Positions 46,752 to 56,023 of a DNA stretch of 64,000 nt are shown in pieces. The stretch comes from JAIOQJ01 sp963718635 (GTDB lineage Bacteria > Planctomycetota > Planctomycetia > Gemmatales > Gemmataceae): the NCBI GenBank assembly GCA_963718635.1, contig OY970367.1, positions 2,542,001-2,606,000 of the forward strand. The letters run 5' to 3'. Made by a program: the position numbers and the translations under genes. Below the pieces are notes generated by a model that was not told the origin of the DNA, did not search any database, and saw only the letters and a program-made list of their open reading frames with translations. Each line of letters starts with the position of its first letter. The first letter of the stretch is position 1.

Positions 46752-47597
46752 TCAATAACGCAACCCGATTGTGAACAGCGCGTTCAAATCATGCAGGTCG
46801 GCGTTCACTCCGGGGAGCAAGTCGCCCATGGCCGTGTAAGAGTATTCGCCGCGAACGCCGGCCAGGAATGTCCAAGCGCCGAGGGGCACTTCCACTCCAA
46901 CATGGATGCCGGCAAAGGCGGATCCGTATACGTCTTGATGGCGGAGATAGCCGTTGTCCGTGTTGACGATGTTCATGTCGAGATGGCTGGTGCCAAGTCG
47001 GACGCCGCCATCGATGCCGTAGCGAAGGTTGATGCCGCCCGAACTGCCTACATTGCCAGGCCCGAAGAGGAACCAGTCGTGACCGAAACCGAGGCTCACG
47101 CCGGAACGGGTCAGGCCGCGCAGGGTGACGGGGATGGTGTTGAACGTAAAGGCGTTGGTCGGCTTGCCATCATTATAAGTGTAGCTGACGCCGAGATCGA
47201 CAACCCAGGCGCGGTCGCCGGCCCGGTTGAAGAAGAGGGAACGGCCGCCGCCCATGATCTCAAAGCCTGGCTTTAGGGAGTTGGCGAAGGCGGTATTGGA
47301 AAGCATGAAGCTCACGCCGGAACGCATATAAAGTTCGCTGTTGATCGGGCCATTGCCGCCGATCGGTCCGCAGCAACTGCCGCCGGCGCAGGCTGCGGGC
47401 TGTTGATAAACCCAGGAGCTTGGCGCAATAGCTTGCAAGTTGGTTGGTGGCGGCTGCGCGGAGATTGGCGCTTCCGGCGTAATGGGCGGCATACTCTCCT
47501 TGGGGGCGGCAAGGTTCAGAGGCGTTTGAGCCATAGCCTGTGGAGCGGCCAAAAGCCCGAGCAACAGAACCGCGATCATTCCCTGTTTCGCGTTCAT
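46752..47597 (-). CDS. Outer-membrane beta-barrel protein
   Basis: A 281-residue protein from ATG 47597 with a signal peptide (MIAVLLLGLLAAPQAMA), a Pro-rich stretch, and a barrel domain with alternating strands. Visible strands include WVVDLGVSYTYND, IPVTLRGLTRSGVSLGFGHDW and TFLAGVRGEYSYTAMGD; the protein ends FTIGLRY, an aromatic terminal residue as recognised by BAM. It resembles planctomycete barrel proteins often annotated as BBP7-like; that name is tentative. Solo gene. Confidence 0.8.
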   Translation of the reverse strand: MNAKQGMIAVLLLGLLAAPQAMAQTPLNLAAPKESMPPITPEAPISAQPPPTNLQAIAPSSWVYQQPAACAGGSCCGPIGGNGPINSELYMRSGVSFMLSNTAFANSLKPGFEIMGGGRSLFFNRAGDRAWVVDLGVSYTYNDGKPTNAFTFNTIPVTLRGLTRSGVSLGFGHDWFLFGPGNVGSSGGINLRYGIDGGVRLGTSHLDMNIVNTDNGYLRHQDVYGSAFAGIHVGVEVPLGAWTFLAGVRGEYSYTAMGDLLPGVNADLHDLNALFTIGLRY

Positions 47598-47829
47598 GCC
47601 TTGCCACCTTCCATAAACGATACGTCTCGCCCGACGCGTTTCCGTCGAGTTGCAGAAATACTCTTTCCTTTCATCGACATGCAACGGAGTCAAGTTGAAC
47701 GGATTTTCCTAATCTTCGGATTTTGCTGGTTCACCGGTTTCGTAAAGTAAAGTGCAAAGGCGGTTTGCGCAGAGCCTCCACAGGCATCCCGAAGCGTGCT
47801 GCCCTCAGCGCTCTTTCACAGAAAGAATT

Positions 47830-47920
47830 CTCGCGCAAAGCCGCCAAGACGCAAAGGAAAACCAAGCAAAATGCTCGTGGTTAGCTGTTTCTCCTTCGTG
47901 TCTTGGCGGCTTTGCGCGAG
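47830..47920. repeat. Perfect 21-base inverted repeat
   Basis: Arms CTCGCGCAAAGCCGCCAAGA(C) and complement enclose about 49 bases and are followed by a T-rich run (47921-47930). The remainder of 47598-48002 shows no gene. Confidence 0.85.
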
Positions 47921-48002
47921 ATTGTTTTTGTTTCGATTGATTCGACTTTGTTACCGGTGGGAAGATTTTGAATCATCGTAGTTCAGGAAAGAACAAACGC
48001 TC

Positions 48003-49445
48003 ATGGAACCGGTCATTTTCCGCGATGCCGACGTGGCGCGGCAGTATCTGTTGCAGGGCCTCTGTTTCCAGCGGGCGCTGCCGCCAACTGCCGCTACGGT
48101 CACGCGCGCCCTTACTTGGTCGTTGACGATAGCCGACGCGGGGCAACCGTTGCCGCCGATCGGCTTTGTCGCCGATGTCGGCCATGCCGCGCTTGGCACG
48201 GATCAACGAGGCCGAACCCGGCATCAGTTTTTCAACGTTCCCGGTTGGCCGGCGGGCCTGGCGCGCATTTATGAAGATCACGTTCTTGGGAAAATGTACG
48301 CCGACTGGACTTTCGAACGCGCGTCCGATGCCTTGAAGCGGATCGAGGCCCCCAAGCAACCGCTCGGCATCGCTTATCTCATCAAACAATTGGCGCAGCA
48401 TGGTGGATTCGGCGGCGCGGAGTTTTCGCCCGGCATCATCCGCGGGTTGCTCACCAATGGCAAGGCGGACGACCATCTTCGCCGCGGCTGGGACATGCTC
48501 AACGAATCGGGTCCTTTGCCGTTGTTGCTCGAACTCTATGAGAAAATTGTCGCCGGCGCGCGCCGGGTAGCAGAGCTCTTAACGCCTGAAGACTACATGG
48601 CGCTGGAACAGAAAACCGCGCTGTTGTCGATGGGCGAGTACGTTGCGCATCGCCAAATATTGCAAGTGGCCGCCCAACTCGAAGAAGGACTGCCGCGCCA
48701 ACGTTTGCAGCCGCTCGGCGGCCGGCAACAGGTGCCAACACGAATGGCCGACGAAGACCAATATCCCGTCGGCGGCTTCTCCTCCATCTCGACGCGCGGT
48801 GGCATCGAAAGCCTGCTTCACTCTCAACTGGCGTATATGGAGAACGACAAGGCCGCTCGGCCCGATCTGTTCGACATCAAATTTCTGCGCGACGAACTCT
48901 ATTACTATTCGCGCGACGAAAACCAGTTCATGCGGCGTAGACGATCCTTTGTGTTTGTGCTTTATCCCGATCTGGTAAAGGCTCGCTTCAAAGATCCAGA
49001 ACTTCCCTGTCAACGGCTCGTCCTCGTCATGGCTCTATTACTGACAGCCACCAGGAAATTATCGGAATGGCTAAGCGTCGATGCGCTTCGTTTCGAGTTC
49101 TTATTTATTCGCAATGCCGACCAGGAGCCATTGGCCGAGGAAGCGAAACTGCTGCGGCTGCTCTTTCGCGAGGCCATGGAAGCGGGGACGGTCGTCGTCG
49201 AATCGGCTTTGGCAAATGAACTGCCCGCCCGGTTGAAGCGACTCCGACAGCGGTCAAGTTGCGATGGGGTCGTTGTCAGCGCAGGCCCCGTTGAGCGCAA
49301 CGAAGGCGAGCTTTGGCACCTGCGCCTCGATGCGGCAAGGCCGAGCTTGTCTATTGGTAGGGGAATCGTGGGTGATGTGATAGACGGCGATGCCTTCGAA
49401 ACCTGGCGGGCAAGCCTAGTCTGGTTGCTTCGAGCATGGGGATGA
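48003..49445 (+). CDS. Unknown protein, possible vWA-like component of a ternary NTPase system
   Basis: A 480-residue soluble protein. The N-terminal 80 residues open with EPVIFRDADVARQYLLQG. The C-terminal half has STRGGIESLLHSQLAYME, LFDIKFLRDELYYYSRDE, RRRRSFVFVLYPDLVKAR and LPCQRLVLVMALLLTATRKL. These phrases recall the vWA-like proteins of MoxR/FtsH-vWA 'ternary' conflict systems, but this is from memory and there is no MoxR, FtsH or beta-propeller partner here. It may be an orphan or have a remote partner. Confidence 0.55.
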   Translation: MEPVIFRDADVARQYLLQGLCFQRALPPTAATVTRALTWSLTIADAGQPLPPIGFVADVGHAALGTDQRGRTRHQFFNVPGWPAGLARIYEDHVLGKMYADWTFERASDALKRIEAPKQPLGIAYLIKQLAQHGGFGGAEFSPGIIRGLLTNGKADDHLRRGWDMLNESGPLPLLLELYEKIVAGARRVAELLTPEDYMALEQKTALLSMGEYVAHRQILQVAAQLEEGLPRQRLQPLGGRQQVPTRMADEDQYPVGGFSSISTRGGIESLLHSQLAYMENDKAARPDLFDIKFLRDELYYYSRDENQFMRRRRSFVFVLYPDLVKARFKDPELPCQRLVLVMALLLTATRKLSEWLSVDALRFEFLFIRNADQEPLAEEAKLLRLLFREAMEAGTVVVESALANELPARLKRLRQRSSCDGVVVSAGPVERNEGELWHLRLDAARPSLSIGRGIVGDVIDGDAFETWRASLVWLLRAWG

Positions 49446-49582
49446 AAAGGGCAGAGGCGAGGTTGCATCGAAAATGCCGGTTATTCGCATCCTTCAACTT
49501 TTTAGGTTAAAGACTAGCGAATTGTATAACCGATTTTAGGAAAAGCGTCCCGGACTGAACGTGTCTTCAACGAGCAACGGCA

Positions 49583-50452
49583 ATGGAATGCCTTATCGCG
49601 GAAACAAGGCAACAAGCCAAGCGCCGGCCGGCCTTCTTCGCCCTGGCGGCATGGCCGTTGCTTCTTCCCAAGTTTTATTGGCGCTATCTGCAGGGGCAGC
49701 TTCCCTCGGCCGTATCGATCGAGCGCCTGCTGCCGTTCGTCTTTGTCTGCCTGGCCATCGGCTTCGCTTGGACGTCTGCCCGTCTGCCCGATGAAGAAGA
49801 CCGGCGTAAATATGTCGTCAGTTGCATGGCTCAGCGCGAACGCAATCCCGATGGCTATCGCATCATGGCGACCACGTTATTCGTTATGGGCCAGTTGCTT
49901 GCCCCGCTGCCGGCCTGGCTCTATCAACGCTCAACGCGCTCGCTCTATCAACGGCGCTGGGGCTTGGTCCTGATGAGCGCCGGCGCTCTTGGCCTCTGCA
50001 CCATCGGCATCGAACGCGGCTATTGGACCGTTCTCGGCAGTTGGTATCGGCATGCCCACGTCATCTATGCTTGCATTGCCTTTCTAGGCCTGTGGATCGG
50101 TTGTTCTATGCTTCGTTCCAAAACAGGCGAGAGGCTTGGCTGGCCTAATATGATCTGCCACTCGCTGATGGTGTTAGGCGCTTTCAGTTGGATCGTGCTG
50201 GAACAGCTTAATAATCGTGACGTAAGGGCCGACTGGAAAGTGCCTGGCGAGATCAGTTTTCTCGTGTCGTTTGCTTTCTGGCAATGGTGCATGGTGCTGA
50301 GCGTCCTAGTACTGATCGCTCGCACGGTTCGCGAAACGGAACAGCGCCTGCAGGTTCGAGATGTTGTTGCATCGGACACCTTCATGTCGACGCCGATGCG
50401 GATGCCTCGCTACGCGTTTGCCAGAAAAAGTAAACAGCCAGCCATGCGATGA
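49583..50452 (+). CDS. Hypothetical multi-pass membrane protein
   Basis: A 289-residue protein with about six to seven hydrophobic segments (for example AFFALAAWPLLLPKFYW, LLPFVFVCLAIGFAW, LVLMSAGALGLCTIGI, VIYACIAFLGLWIGC, SFLVSFAFWQWCMVLSVLVL) and a soluble loop after the second (RLPDEEDRRKYVVSCMAQRE). I recognise no family. Its 3' end overlaps the convergent MFS gene by 71 bases, so one end could be misjudged, although both frames look natural. Confidence 0.65.
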   Translation: MECLIAETRQQAKRRPAFFALAAWPLLLPKFYWRYLQGQLPSAVSIERLLPFVFVCLAIGFAWTSARLPDEEDRRKYVVSCMAQRERNPDGYRIMATTLFVMGQLLAPLPAWLYQRSTRSLYQRRWGLVLMSAGALGLCTIGIERGYWTVLGSWYRHAHVIYACIAFLGLWIGCSMLRSKTGERLGWPNMICHSLMVLGAFSWIVLEQLNNRDVRADWKVPGEISFLVSFAFWQWCMVLSVLVLIARTVRETEQRLQVRDVVASDTFMSTPMRMPRYAFARKSKQPAMR

Positions 50453-51722
50453 TTGGCGTTAGTCCGGCACTCCCAAGCGCCAGCGCGAAATCTTTGGTCT
50501 GGTCGATCCAACGCCCCTGTATTGGCGCCATGGTTCCGAGAACGATGGCATTGATGCAGCCGAGCGTTCCCGTCACCTTTCCTTGATGGATCGCAGAGAC
50601 CTCTTGGCTTAAGGCAAAATAGGTGGGAAACAGCCCAAGCCCGCCCAGGCCGATCAGCAGAATCATCGTGAGCAACAGATTCCCCTGTGGCAGCATCACT
50701 GCCGCGATGCTGCACAGAGTCAACGCCGCACAAATGCCAAAGGTGAATAGTCGGCTTACATGCAAAGTGTAGCCGCGGCGGACCAGAAATAGTGTGATGA
50801 ACCCTACCAGAATCGAGCCGACATCGGCGCTCAGATAATAAAGCGAACTGAAATACTGCATTGTTCGTTCATCGTAGCCACGCCCTTCCTGGAGAAATTT
50901 GGGCAGCCATGTGTTGAAGGTGCGCCACGTGTAGTTCACACAAATAATCACGACGATCAGGACCAGAAAGCGGCGGTTGCTCCACAAAGACCAATACGTT
51001 CCGGTGACACCTTCATAAGTCGAAGGCGCCCTCCGTCGGGCGACATGGTGATTCCGTACGACCACGAGCCAAAGGACAGCCCATAGGATTCCGATCACGC
51101 CGATGACGCGGAAGGGGAGCTGCCAGGTGAAAGCGGGAATCGGAAAACCTTCTAAGCCGACACCGCCGACGAGCATCTGCAGCGAGGTCCGGATCGGCTC
51201 TTGCGGGTCGGAATAGCTCAGGCAGGCAAGCACCACCAGAGGTGTGATGATGGCGCCGAGGGCCGTTCCGCTTTGGAACATCCCGTTGCCAAGCGACCTT
51301 TCTTCAGGCTTTAGCACACGCTTCACAGTCAACACGCCGCAGGGCCAATTGCCGGATTCGAAGATGCCGAGCAGAAATCGACAAATGAGTAACATGGCAA
51401 ACGACGTGGCGTAACCAGTGGCGAAGCCAACGAGCGACCAACCAAGCACGACGATTGGATAGATGAGACGCAGATTTCCCCGATCAACGATCCAACCGAT
51501 GAGCAGCGCGCCAATGGCGAATGCGTAATTGAATGAACGTTCCAACTTTCCATATTCTTCATTCGACAGATTGAAATCGCGGCTCAGGCGGACACTGGTC
51601 TGATAGAGAGTCTGCCGATCCATGTAATTAAGCGTCGTCGCCAACAGCAACAGGATGCAGATAAGCCATTTCCAACCCGTGCGAATAGGCTCGGCGTGCG
51701 TCTGTTGGAGTTCGATACTCAT
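50382..51722 (-). CDS. MFS transporter, anion:cation symporter (ACS) type
   Basis: A 446-residue, twelve-helix major facilitator. The opening WKWLICILLLLATTLNYMDRQTLYQTSVRL and SFNYAFAIGALLIGWIVDR, with RFLLGIFESGNWPCGVLTVKR, are typical of the ACS family, which takes up hexuronates, glucarate or galactonate. The exact substrate cannot be read. ATG 51722. No sugar-catabolic neighbours. Confidence 0.9.
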   Translation of the reverse strand: MSIELQQTHAEPIRTGWKWLICILLLLATTLNYMDRQTLYQTSVRLSRDFNLSNEEYGKLERSFNYAFAIGALLIGWIVDRGNLRLIYPIVVLGWSLVGFATGYATSFAMLLICRFLLGIFESGNWPCGVLTVKRVLKPEERSLGNGMFQSGTALGAIITPLVVLACLSYSDPQEPIRTSLQMLVGGVGLEGFPIPAFTWQLPFRVIGVIGILWAVLWLVVVRNHHVARRRAPSTYEGVTGTYWSLWSNRRFLVLIVVIICVNYTWRTFNTWLPKFLQEGRGYDERTMQYFSSLYYLSADVGSILVGFITLFLVRRGYTLHVSRLFTFGICAALTLCSIAAVMLPQGNLLLTMILLIGLGGLGLFPTYFALSQEVSAIHQGKVTGTLGCINAIVLGTMAPIQGRWIDQTKDFALALGSAGLTPIIAWLAVYFFWQTRSEASASAST

Positions 51723-51740
51723 GATTCTTTACTCTAAGCC

Positions 51741-52015
51741 TGTTAGCCGTGACGCGAAGGCTTTGCGCTTGGTTTCGTGGGCGCGTTAGACGCGAAGAAA
51801 GCGTTCCGCTGCGCAAAGCCTTGGCGTGACCGCTGACCGCTTCCTCGTTTGACGCTCTGCGTCGAATGTCTGCTTCGACGCTCTGCGTCGTCCAGCTAGC
51901 TCGGGACGCAGAGCGTCCATCAAGACGTTCGACGCAGAGCGTCGACGTTCGACGCAGAGCGTCAAACGAGGGGGGAGATCGCTCCGCTGCGCAAAGCCTT
52001 CGCGTCGGGGCCAAC
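51741..52015. repeat. Mixed repeats: GTTAGCCG hairpin halves around GACGC palindromes
   Basis: A GTTAGCC(G)TGACGCGAAGGC hairpin (51741-51838), a GACGCTCTGCGTC cluster (51843-51971) and a partial GCGCAAAGCCTTCGCGTCG copy (51978-52015) fill the space between the MFS and EEP genes. Confidence 0.85.
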
Positions 52016-52021
52016 CAGTAT

Positions 52022-53149
52022 CTAATCACCCTGCAAGCGAAGTTCGACGGTCACCGGGAAGTGGTCGCTGTAACCGCGTTCGGCCGCTTTCGCTTCCCCG
52101 AAGCGGAAGGGCTCGTTCGCTCTGAACATCCACTTGGGAGCGTAAATCGCGGCCGTCTTCGGATTGCACGACCAGCCTTTGTCGTCGAGCAGCCCGCGTG
52201 AGACGCAGATATGGTCGAACAGCGACCAATGTTTGTGGTAGGAGATCGTGCCTGGTGGTTCGCCGGCCCAATGGGCAAATAAATCCAAGGGCGTCGGGGA
52301 CTCGGTGACATTTTTCACTTCATCCTCATCGCCCGATGCGTGCAACCCTTCGCGAATTGAAGGATCGCTGAATTCATCGTTGAAGTCGCCGCATAAGATT
52401 ACGTCAGCATCATGGTTTGATTCCAAGATCGCTCGAAAGCGGCCGTAGCAATCGTGGGCGTAGCTCATCCGTCGGTCGGCATGGGGGTGTTCGCTTTTGC
52501 CGCCGTGGGCTTCCAGCCGGCTCGTCCAGTGGGCAGCCAGAATAATTAGCTCATTATCATTTGCTTTGATATGGCATTCGAGCGTTCGGCCGTTTGGATT
52601 CTTGGCAAACTTCAGCGTCCGATCGTGGATGGCAGGCAAGCGCGTAATCACGCCGGGAGCGAAGCGCCGGCCGGTGTTGTCGCTCTTGAACAACACATGA
52701 TCGTACTTGGCGTCCGACTTGCCGTCTTTTGCTAAGCGCTCGTTCAACTCGGCCATCAGGCTGTTCAAGCAACGTTCGCTTTCAACTTCGCAAAGGGCCA
52801 TAATGTCCGGGCCTCGGCCATCGTTCATTGTCAACAAGGCTTCGGCCAAATGGCTTACCTTTTCATGGAACAGCTCCGGATGATCGGCGAACCAATGTTC
52901 GGTCTTGTCGTTGCTCTTCGGATCGTGTTCGTCGTCGTAGAAATTTTCAACGTTCCAACTGCAAAACAGATAAGTGCCTGGCGGCAGTGCTTGCTTGGAG
53001 CTTGGAGTGTAGTAGTAGAGGAATAAAAATACCGCGCCGAGCAACAAAGCGACGACGACTAAGCCAACTTGCACCTGTAACGAAAGCCTGCGGAACAAGC
53101 CAAAGACTATCTCGGCAATTTGCTGGGAAGGTTCGCGCCGTTTAGCCAT
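52022..53149 (-). CDS. Membrane-anchored endonuclease/exonuclease/phosphatase family protein
   Basis: A 375-residue protein with an N-terminal anchor (VQVGLVVVALLLGAVFLFLYYY) and an EEP domain. Catalytic motifs: CSWNVENFYDD, ALCEVES with the metal Glu, AAHWTSR, LCGDFNDE and the final GYSDHFPVTVEL. The fold covers DNases, phosphatidylinositol phosphatases and sphingomyelinases, so the substrate is open; anchoring places the domain outside the cytoplasm. GAGG lies upstream of the ATG. Confidence 0.92.
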   Translation of the reverse strand: MAKRREPSQQIAEIVFGLFRRLSLQVQVGLVVVALLLGAVFLFLYYYTPSSKQALPPGTYLFCSWNVENFYDDEHDPKSNDKTEHWFADHPELFHEKVSHLAEALLTMNDGRGPDIMALCEVESERCLNSLMAELNERLAKDGKSDAKYDHVLFKSDNTGRRFAPGVITRLPAIHDRTLKFAKNPNGRTLECHIKANDNELIILAAHWTSRLEAHGGKSEHPHADRRMSYAHDCYGRFRAILESNHDADVILCGDFNDEFSDPSIREGLHASGDEDEVKNVTESPTPLDLFAHWAGEPPGTISYHKHWSLFDHICVSRGLLDDKGWSCNPKTAAIYAPKWMFRANEPFRFGEAKAAERGYSDHFPVTVELRLQGD

Positions 53150-53170
53150 AGCGAAGGGTGCCTCATGAAT

Positions 53171-53277
53171 GTCGCCAAAGGCGAGCCGAATTGTGTGAGC
53201 AATCGGGTTCTGGCATTGGGCGAACGCTCTATTTTTTTCACCCGACTGCTAACGCAGTTCGGCTCGCCTGCGGCGAC
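53171..53277. repeat. Inverted repeat, GGCGAGCCGAATTG family
   Basis: Arms around GTCGCCAAAGGCGAGCCGAA and the complementary TTCGGCTCGCCTGCGGCGAC. A single arm is also present at 42142-42185 (GCCGAAGGTGAGCCGAATTG). Confidence 0.82.
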
Positions 53278-53356
53278 TACGCGCATCCGTTCAAGATGTT
53301 ACTACGATAACCGCAGAGCGCCAAACGTCCACGCGACATTTCTAGGAGACGCATCG

Positions 53357-54982
53357 ATGCGATATCGCGGCCTGCTAACAACTTGCTTTTTCTTTATCTC
53401 CGCTTCTCTGTTTGGAGCGCCGCTGCCCAAAGAGCCCGCCAAAGGAATGCCTCAAGCGGTTTGGCAGTTCAAGTCGATCGACGCCCTTATCGAAGATTAT
53501 GAAAATATTCGGCTCAAACTGAAAGCTGTCGCCAACGAAGATCAATGGCCGCCCGCGAGCGAAATCACGGCTACATTGACGAGGTTTTGGGCCGGTTGGG
53601 ATAGCGCGATCGATAAATCGAAGCCGTTTGGCGGCTACCTGACTGTCGAATCGGAGGTGGCCAATAGCCGGCCCGTGTTCGTGCTTCCCATGAAAGACAA
53701 AAAGGCCGCGCTTTGGATATACCAGGTCCTGTTCGGCATCAGCGAGGTTCCGCAGAAGGACTATTACGAAGGCAAATTTCAGTTCATCGGGGAAATTCCT
53801 CTATTTCTTAGATTCCACAATGATTACGCTTACATCACCTTTGAAAATCCATCGGCCATCGCCGATGCCAAGAAGCTGCCGCTTCCCAATGAACTGATGC
53901 TGCGCGACGAGACAGCCCTAATCTCCTTAAGGCTCTATATCGAAGGCATCCCCGAGCCGGTGAAGGAAAAGGCACGGGCGATTCTTGGCGATTTCGATGA
54001 GAAAGCCCGTGTCGGCTTTACCGAAATGTTGTTCATGGGGTTCATGGGCACCTTCGATCTGAAGGAACTTTCGCAGCGGTTGCGTCTCATCGTGGATGAA
54101 GGCAAGTGGGCCTCGCTGCGTTTGGAATTCGATCGCAAGAAGGACGAGGTGGCTTTCGAATTCAATCTGACGCCGAAAAAGGAATCAAAGCTGGGCAAAG
54201 AGATTGCCGCGTTCAAACCACGGCGGAGCCATCTCGCCGGCTTGCTCGACGACCAGACGGCTCTGGGCTTACTTTTTGGTTACGGTGACTTTAGCTCATT
54301 GAAATTGCCGCTCGACAAAGCTGACGGGTTGTTGAAAGAACTTCTGGGAGAGATCGGCTTACAGGGCGACGACGAAGCACGCGGCAATCTAACGAAAGCA
54401 ATCCTCAATTCGCTGCGGGTAAACGAAGCCGATATCGCCGCCGCCGTGAAAAAGTCTCCTAAGCTGGATACATATACGTTCGTGCTTGGCGCTAAACTGA
54501 ATCAACCGAAGCTGCTTGCCCTGGCGCTAATGGGCTATGTACAAAAGCTGCCCAAGGAAAGGCAGAAGGCCTTCACGATCAATGCGGCCAAGATCGACAA
54601 CGCCATCGACGTTCACAAGTTTTCCTGGGATGCAAAAGAGGACATCAAGAAAACATTCGGTGAAAGCGACGTTTATTTTTGCGTTAAGGATGAACTCGTT
54701 TTCGCTGCCTTTGGAACCGGGGCTCTCGACCGGTTGAAGGAGTGCGTCAAGCTTCAGCCGAAAGAAGGACCGCAGTTTCTGCTTCAGGGCGATCCTTCAA
54801 AATGCATTGCTGCGATTCGAATGCATCAACCGGAGGCGGTTTCAAAAAAATGGGCGGAGCAATTTTCGAAGCCCGGCAATGTTCGCGTCATCGAAGGCAC
54901 ATTTGCGGGCGGAACCGAGCTACGGCTGCGCTATGCGAGCGACATCATCCCCGTTGCGAAATGGTTGTGGATTTTGCGGTAG
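53357..54982 (+). CDS. Large secreted protein of unknown function
   Basis: A 541-residue protein. ATG 53357 follows AGGAG and opens a signal peptide (RYRGLLTTCFFFISASLFGA). The mature region is a mixed alpha/beta protein with phrases such as KSIDALIEDYENIRLKLKAV, DLKELSQRLRLIVDEGKW and VFAAFGTGALDRLKECVK. This layout resembles planctomycete 'DUF'-type periplasmic proteins with repeated alpha/beta units, but I cannot name it. The frame extends upstream to 53120 through a repeat; that part is not coding. Confidence 0.75.
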   Translation: MRYRGLLTTCFFFISASLFGAPLPKEPAKGMPQAVWQFKSIDALIEDYENIRLKLKAVANEDQWPPASEITATLTRFWAGWDSAIDKSKPFGGYLTVESEVANSRPVFVLPMKDKKAALWIYQVLFGISEVPQKDYYEGKFQFIGEIPLFLRFHNDYAYITFENPSAIADAKKLPLPNELMLRDETALISLRLYIEGIPEPVKEKARAILGDFDEKARVGFTEMLFMGFMGTFDLKELSQRLRLIVDEGKWASLRLEFDRKKDEVAFEFNLTPKKESKLGKEIAAFKPRRSHLAGLLDDQTALGLLFGYGDFSSLKLPLDKADGLLKELLGEIGLQGDDEARGNLTKAILNSLRVNEADIAAAVKKSPKLDTYTFVLGAKLNQPKLLALALMGYVQKLPKERQKAFTINAAKIDNAIDVHKFSWDAKEDIKKTFGESDVYFCVKDELVFAAFGTGALDRLKECVKLQPKEGPQFLLQGDPSKCIAAIRMHQPEAVSKKWAEQFSKPGNVRVIEGTFAGGTELRLRYASDIIPVAKWLWILR

Positions 54983-54996
54983 CGGAGGCTTTAGAA

Positions 54997-55064
54997 GCGT
55001 AGCGGAAGTCGTCAGACTTCCAGGGCCAGGGCGTTCAACGGAAGTCTAACGACTTCCGCTACGC
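54997..55064. repeat. GCGGAAGTCGTCAGACTTCC hairpin
   Basis: Arms GCGTAGCGGAAGTCGTCAGA and complement; same family as 12292-12562. It lies between convergent genes and overlaps the last codons of the ATP-grasp gene (stop TAG at 55059-55061). Confidence 0.88.
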
Positions 55065-55955
55065 TTTCCGATCGATCGCGCGCATCCGTTGAAGCATTCC
55101 GTTGTTGTTCGCCAGTTGAATGCTCAGGCCTGGGCGAGCGTTGGCTTCCAGGAGCATTGGCCCGTCGAGCTCGTCGTGGACGATGTCGATGCCGACGAAG
55201 CCGAGTCCGACCGCGCGGGCGGTCGTGCGCGCCATCTCGATAATCGCCGCCCAATCGGGAATAACTCGACCCAGCAGCCCCTCGCCGGTATCGGGATGCC
55301 GAGTGATTGACGTGGGGCCGGCGACGGCATGGAACGTCTTGCCCGTCTCCAAGTCCACTCCGACGCCGATGCCGCCCTGGTGCAGGTTGGCCCGACCGTT
55401 GGACGCCAAGGTCGGCAAGCGCAGCATGGCCATGGCGGGCGCATAGCGATAGAGGATGATGCGCACGTCGGCCACGCCGCGCGGGGCAATCCCGGCGAAT
55501 GCAGGATGGGCGCGGACCCGGCGTTGCAGCAAGACGCGATCCGGATGGCCGCCGAGTGAAAACATTCCCGATAACAGATCGGAGCAATGGGAGCGCAGGC
55601 CATCCATATCGGTATGCCGGCCGTTGGCTTTCCGAAACGTTTCACCATCGCGACCGGCGATAACGACGATGCCCCGACCGCCGGAACCGCGCGCGGGCTT
55701 CACCACGAATTCGCTCTGCCCGTGCAGCAACCCCTCCAGGAGTGATAGCTCGACATGGCGCTTGATCACGCCAAAAATCAGCGGGCTGCGCACGCCGATG
55801 CGCGAGCACATCTCGGCCATCTGGAGTTTGTCGTCTACGACGGGAAAGCGCGAGCGCGGGTTGCGATCGAGAATGCACGCGGCATTGCGGCGGTTGATGC
55901 CGAGCACCCCCCGCCGTCGCAATTCCCGTAAGCCTTGCCACCAGGATAAAAGCAT
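55059..55955 (-). CDS. RimK-like ATP-grasp, alpha-L-glutamate ligase-related protein
   Basis: A 298-residue ATP-grasp protein. The segment EFVVKPARGSGGRGIVVIAG is the nucleotide loop, followed by VLLQRRVRAHPAF, DVRIILYRYAPAMAMLRLPT and the metal-binding GFVGIDIVHDELDGPMLLEANARPGL cut here. It matches the alpha-L-glutamate ligase-related family seen beside inactive transglutaminase genes, though no such partner is here. It probably ligates an amino acid or sugar-linked substrate. ATG 55955 follows GGAGAGG; upstream frame (to 56231) is tandem-repeat DNA. Confidence 0.86.
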   Translation of the reverse strand: MLLSWWQGLRELRRRGVLGINRRNAACILDRNPRSRFPVVDDKLQMAEMCSRIGVRSPLIFGVIKRHVELSLLEGLLHGQSEFVVKPARGSGGRGIVVIAGRDGETFRKANGRHTDMDGLRSHCSDLLSGMFSLGGHPDRVLLQRRVRAHPAFAGIAPRGVADVRIILYRYAPAMAMLRLPTLASNGRANLHQGGIGVGVDLETGKTFHAVAGPTSITRHPDTGEGLLGRVIPDWAAIIEMARTTARAVGLGFVGIDIVHDELDGPMLLEANARPGLSIQLANNNGMLQRMRAIDRKA

Positions 55956-56023
55956 TGCCCTCTCCGATACACTTGCCAGAGAATCGCTTGTTTCGCGATT
56001 GGGGTCAAGACGTGACCTGATAC

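Noticed and set aside
53120..53356. Upstream extension of the secreted protein
   Set aside because: This part reads through an inverted repeat; the AGGAG site and signal peptide set the start at 53357.
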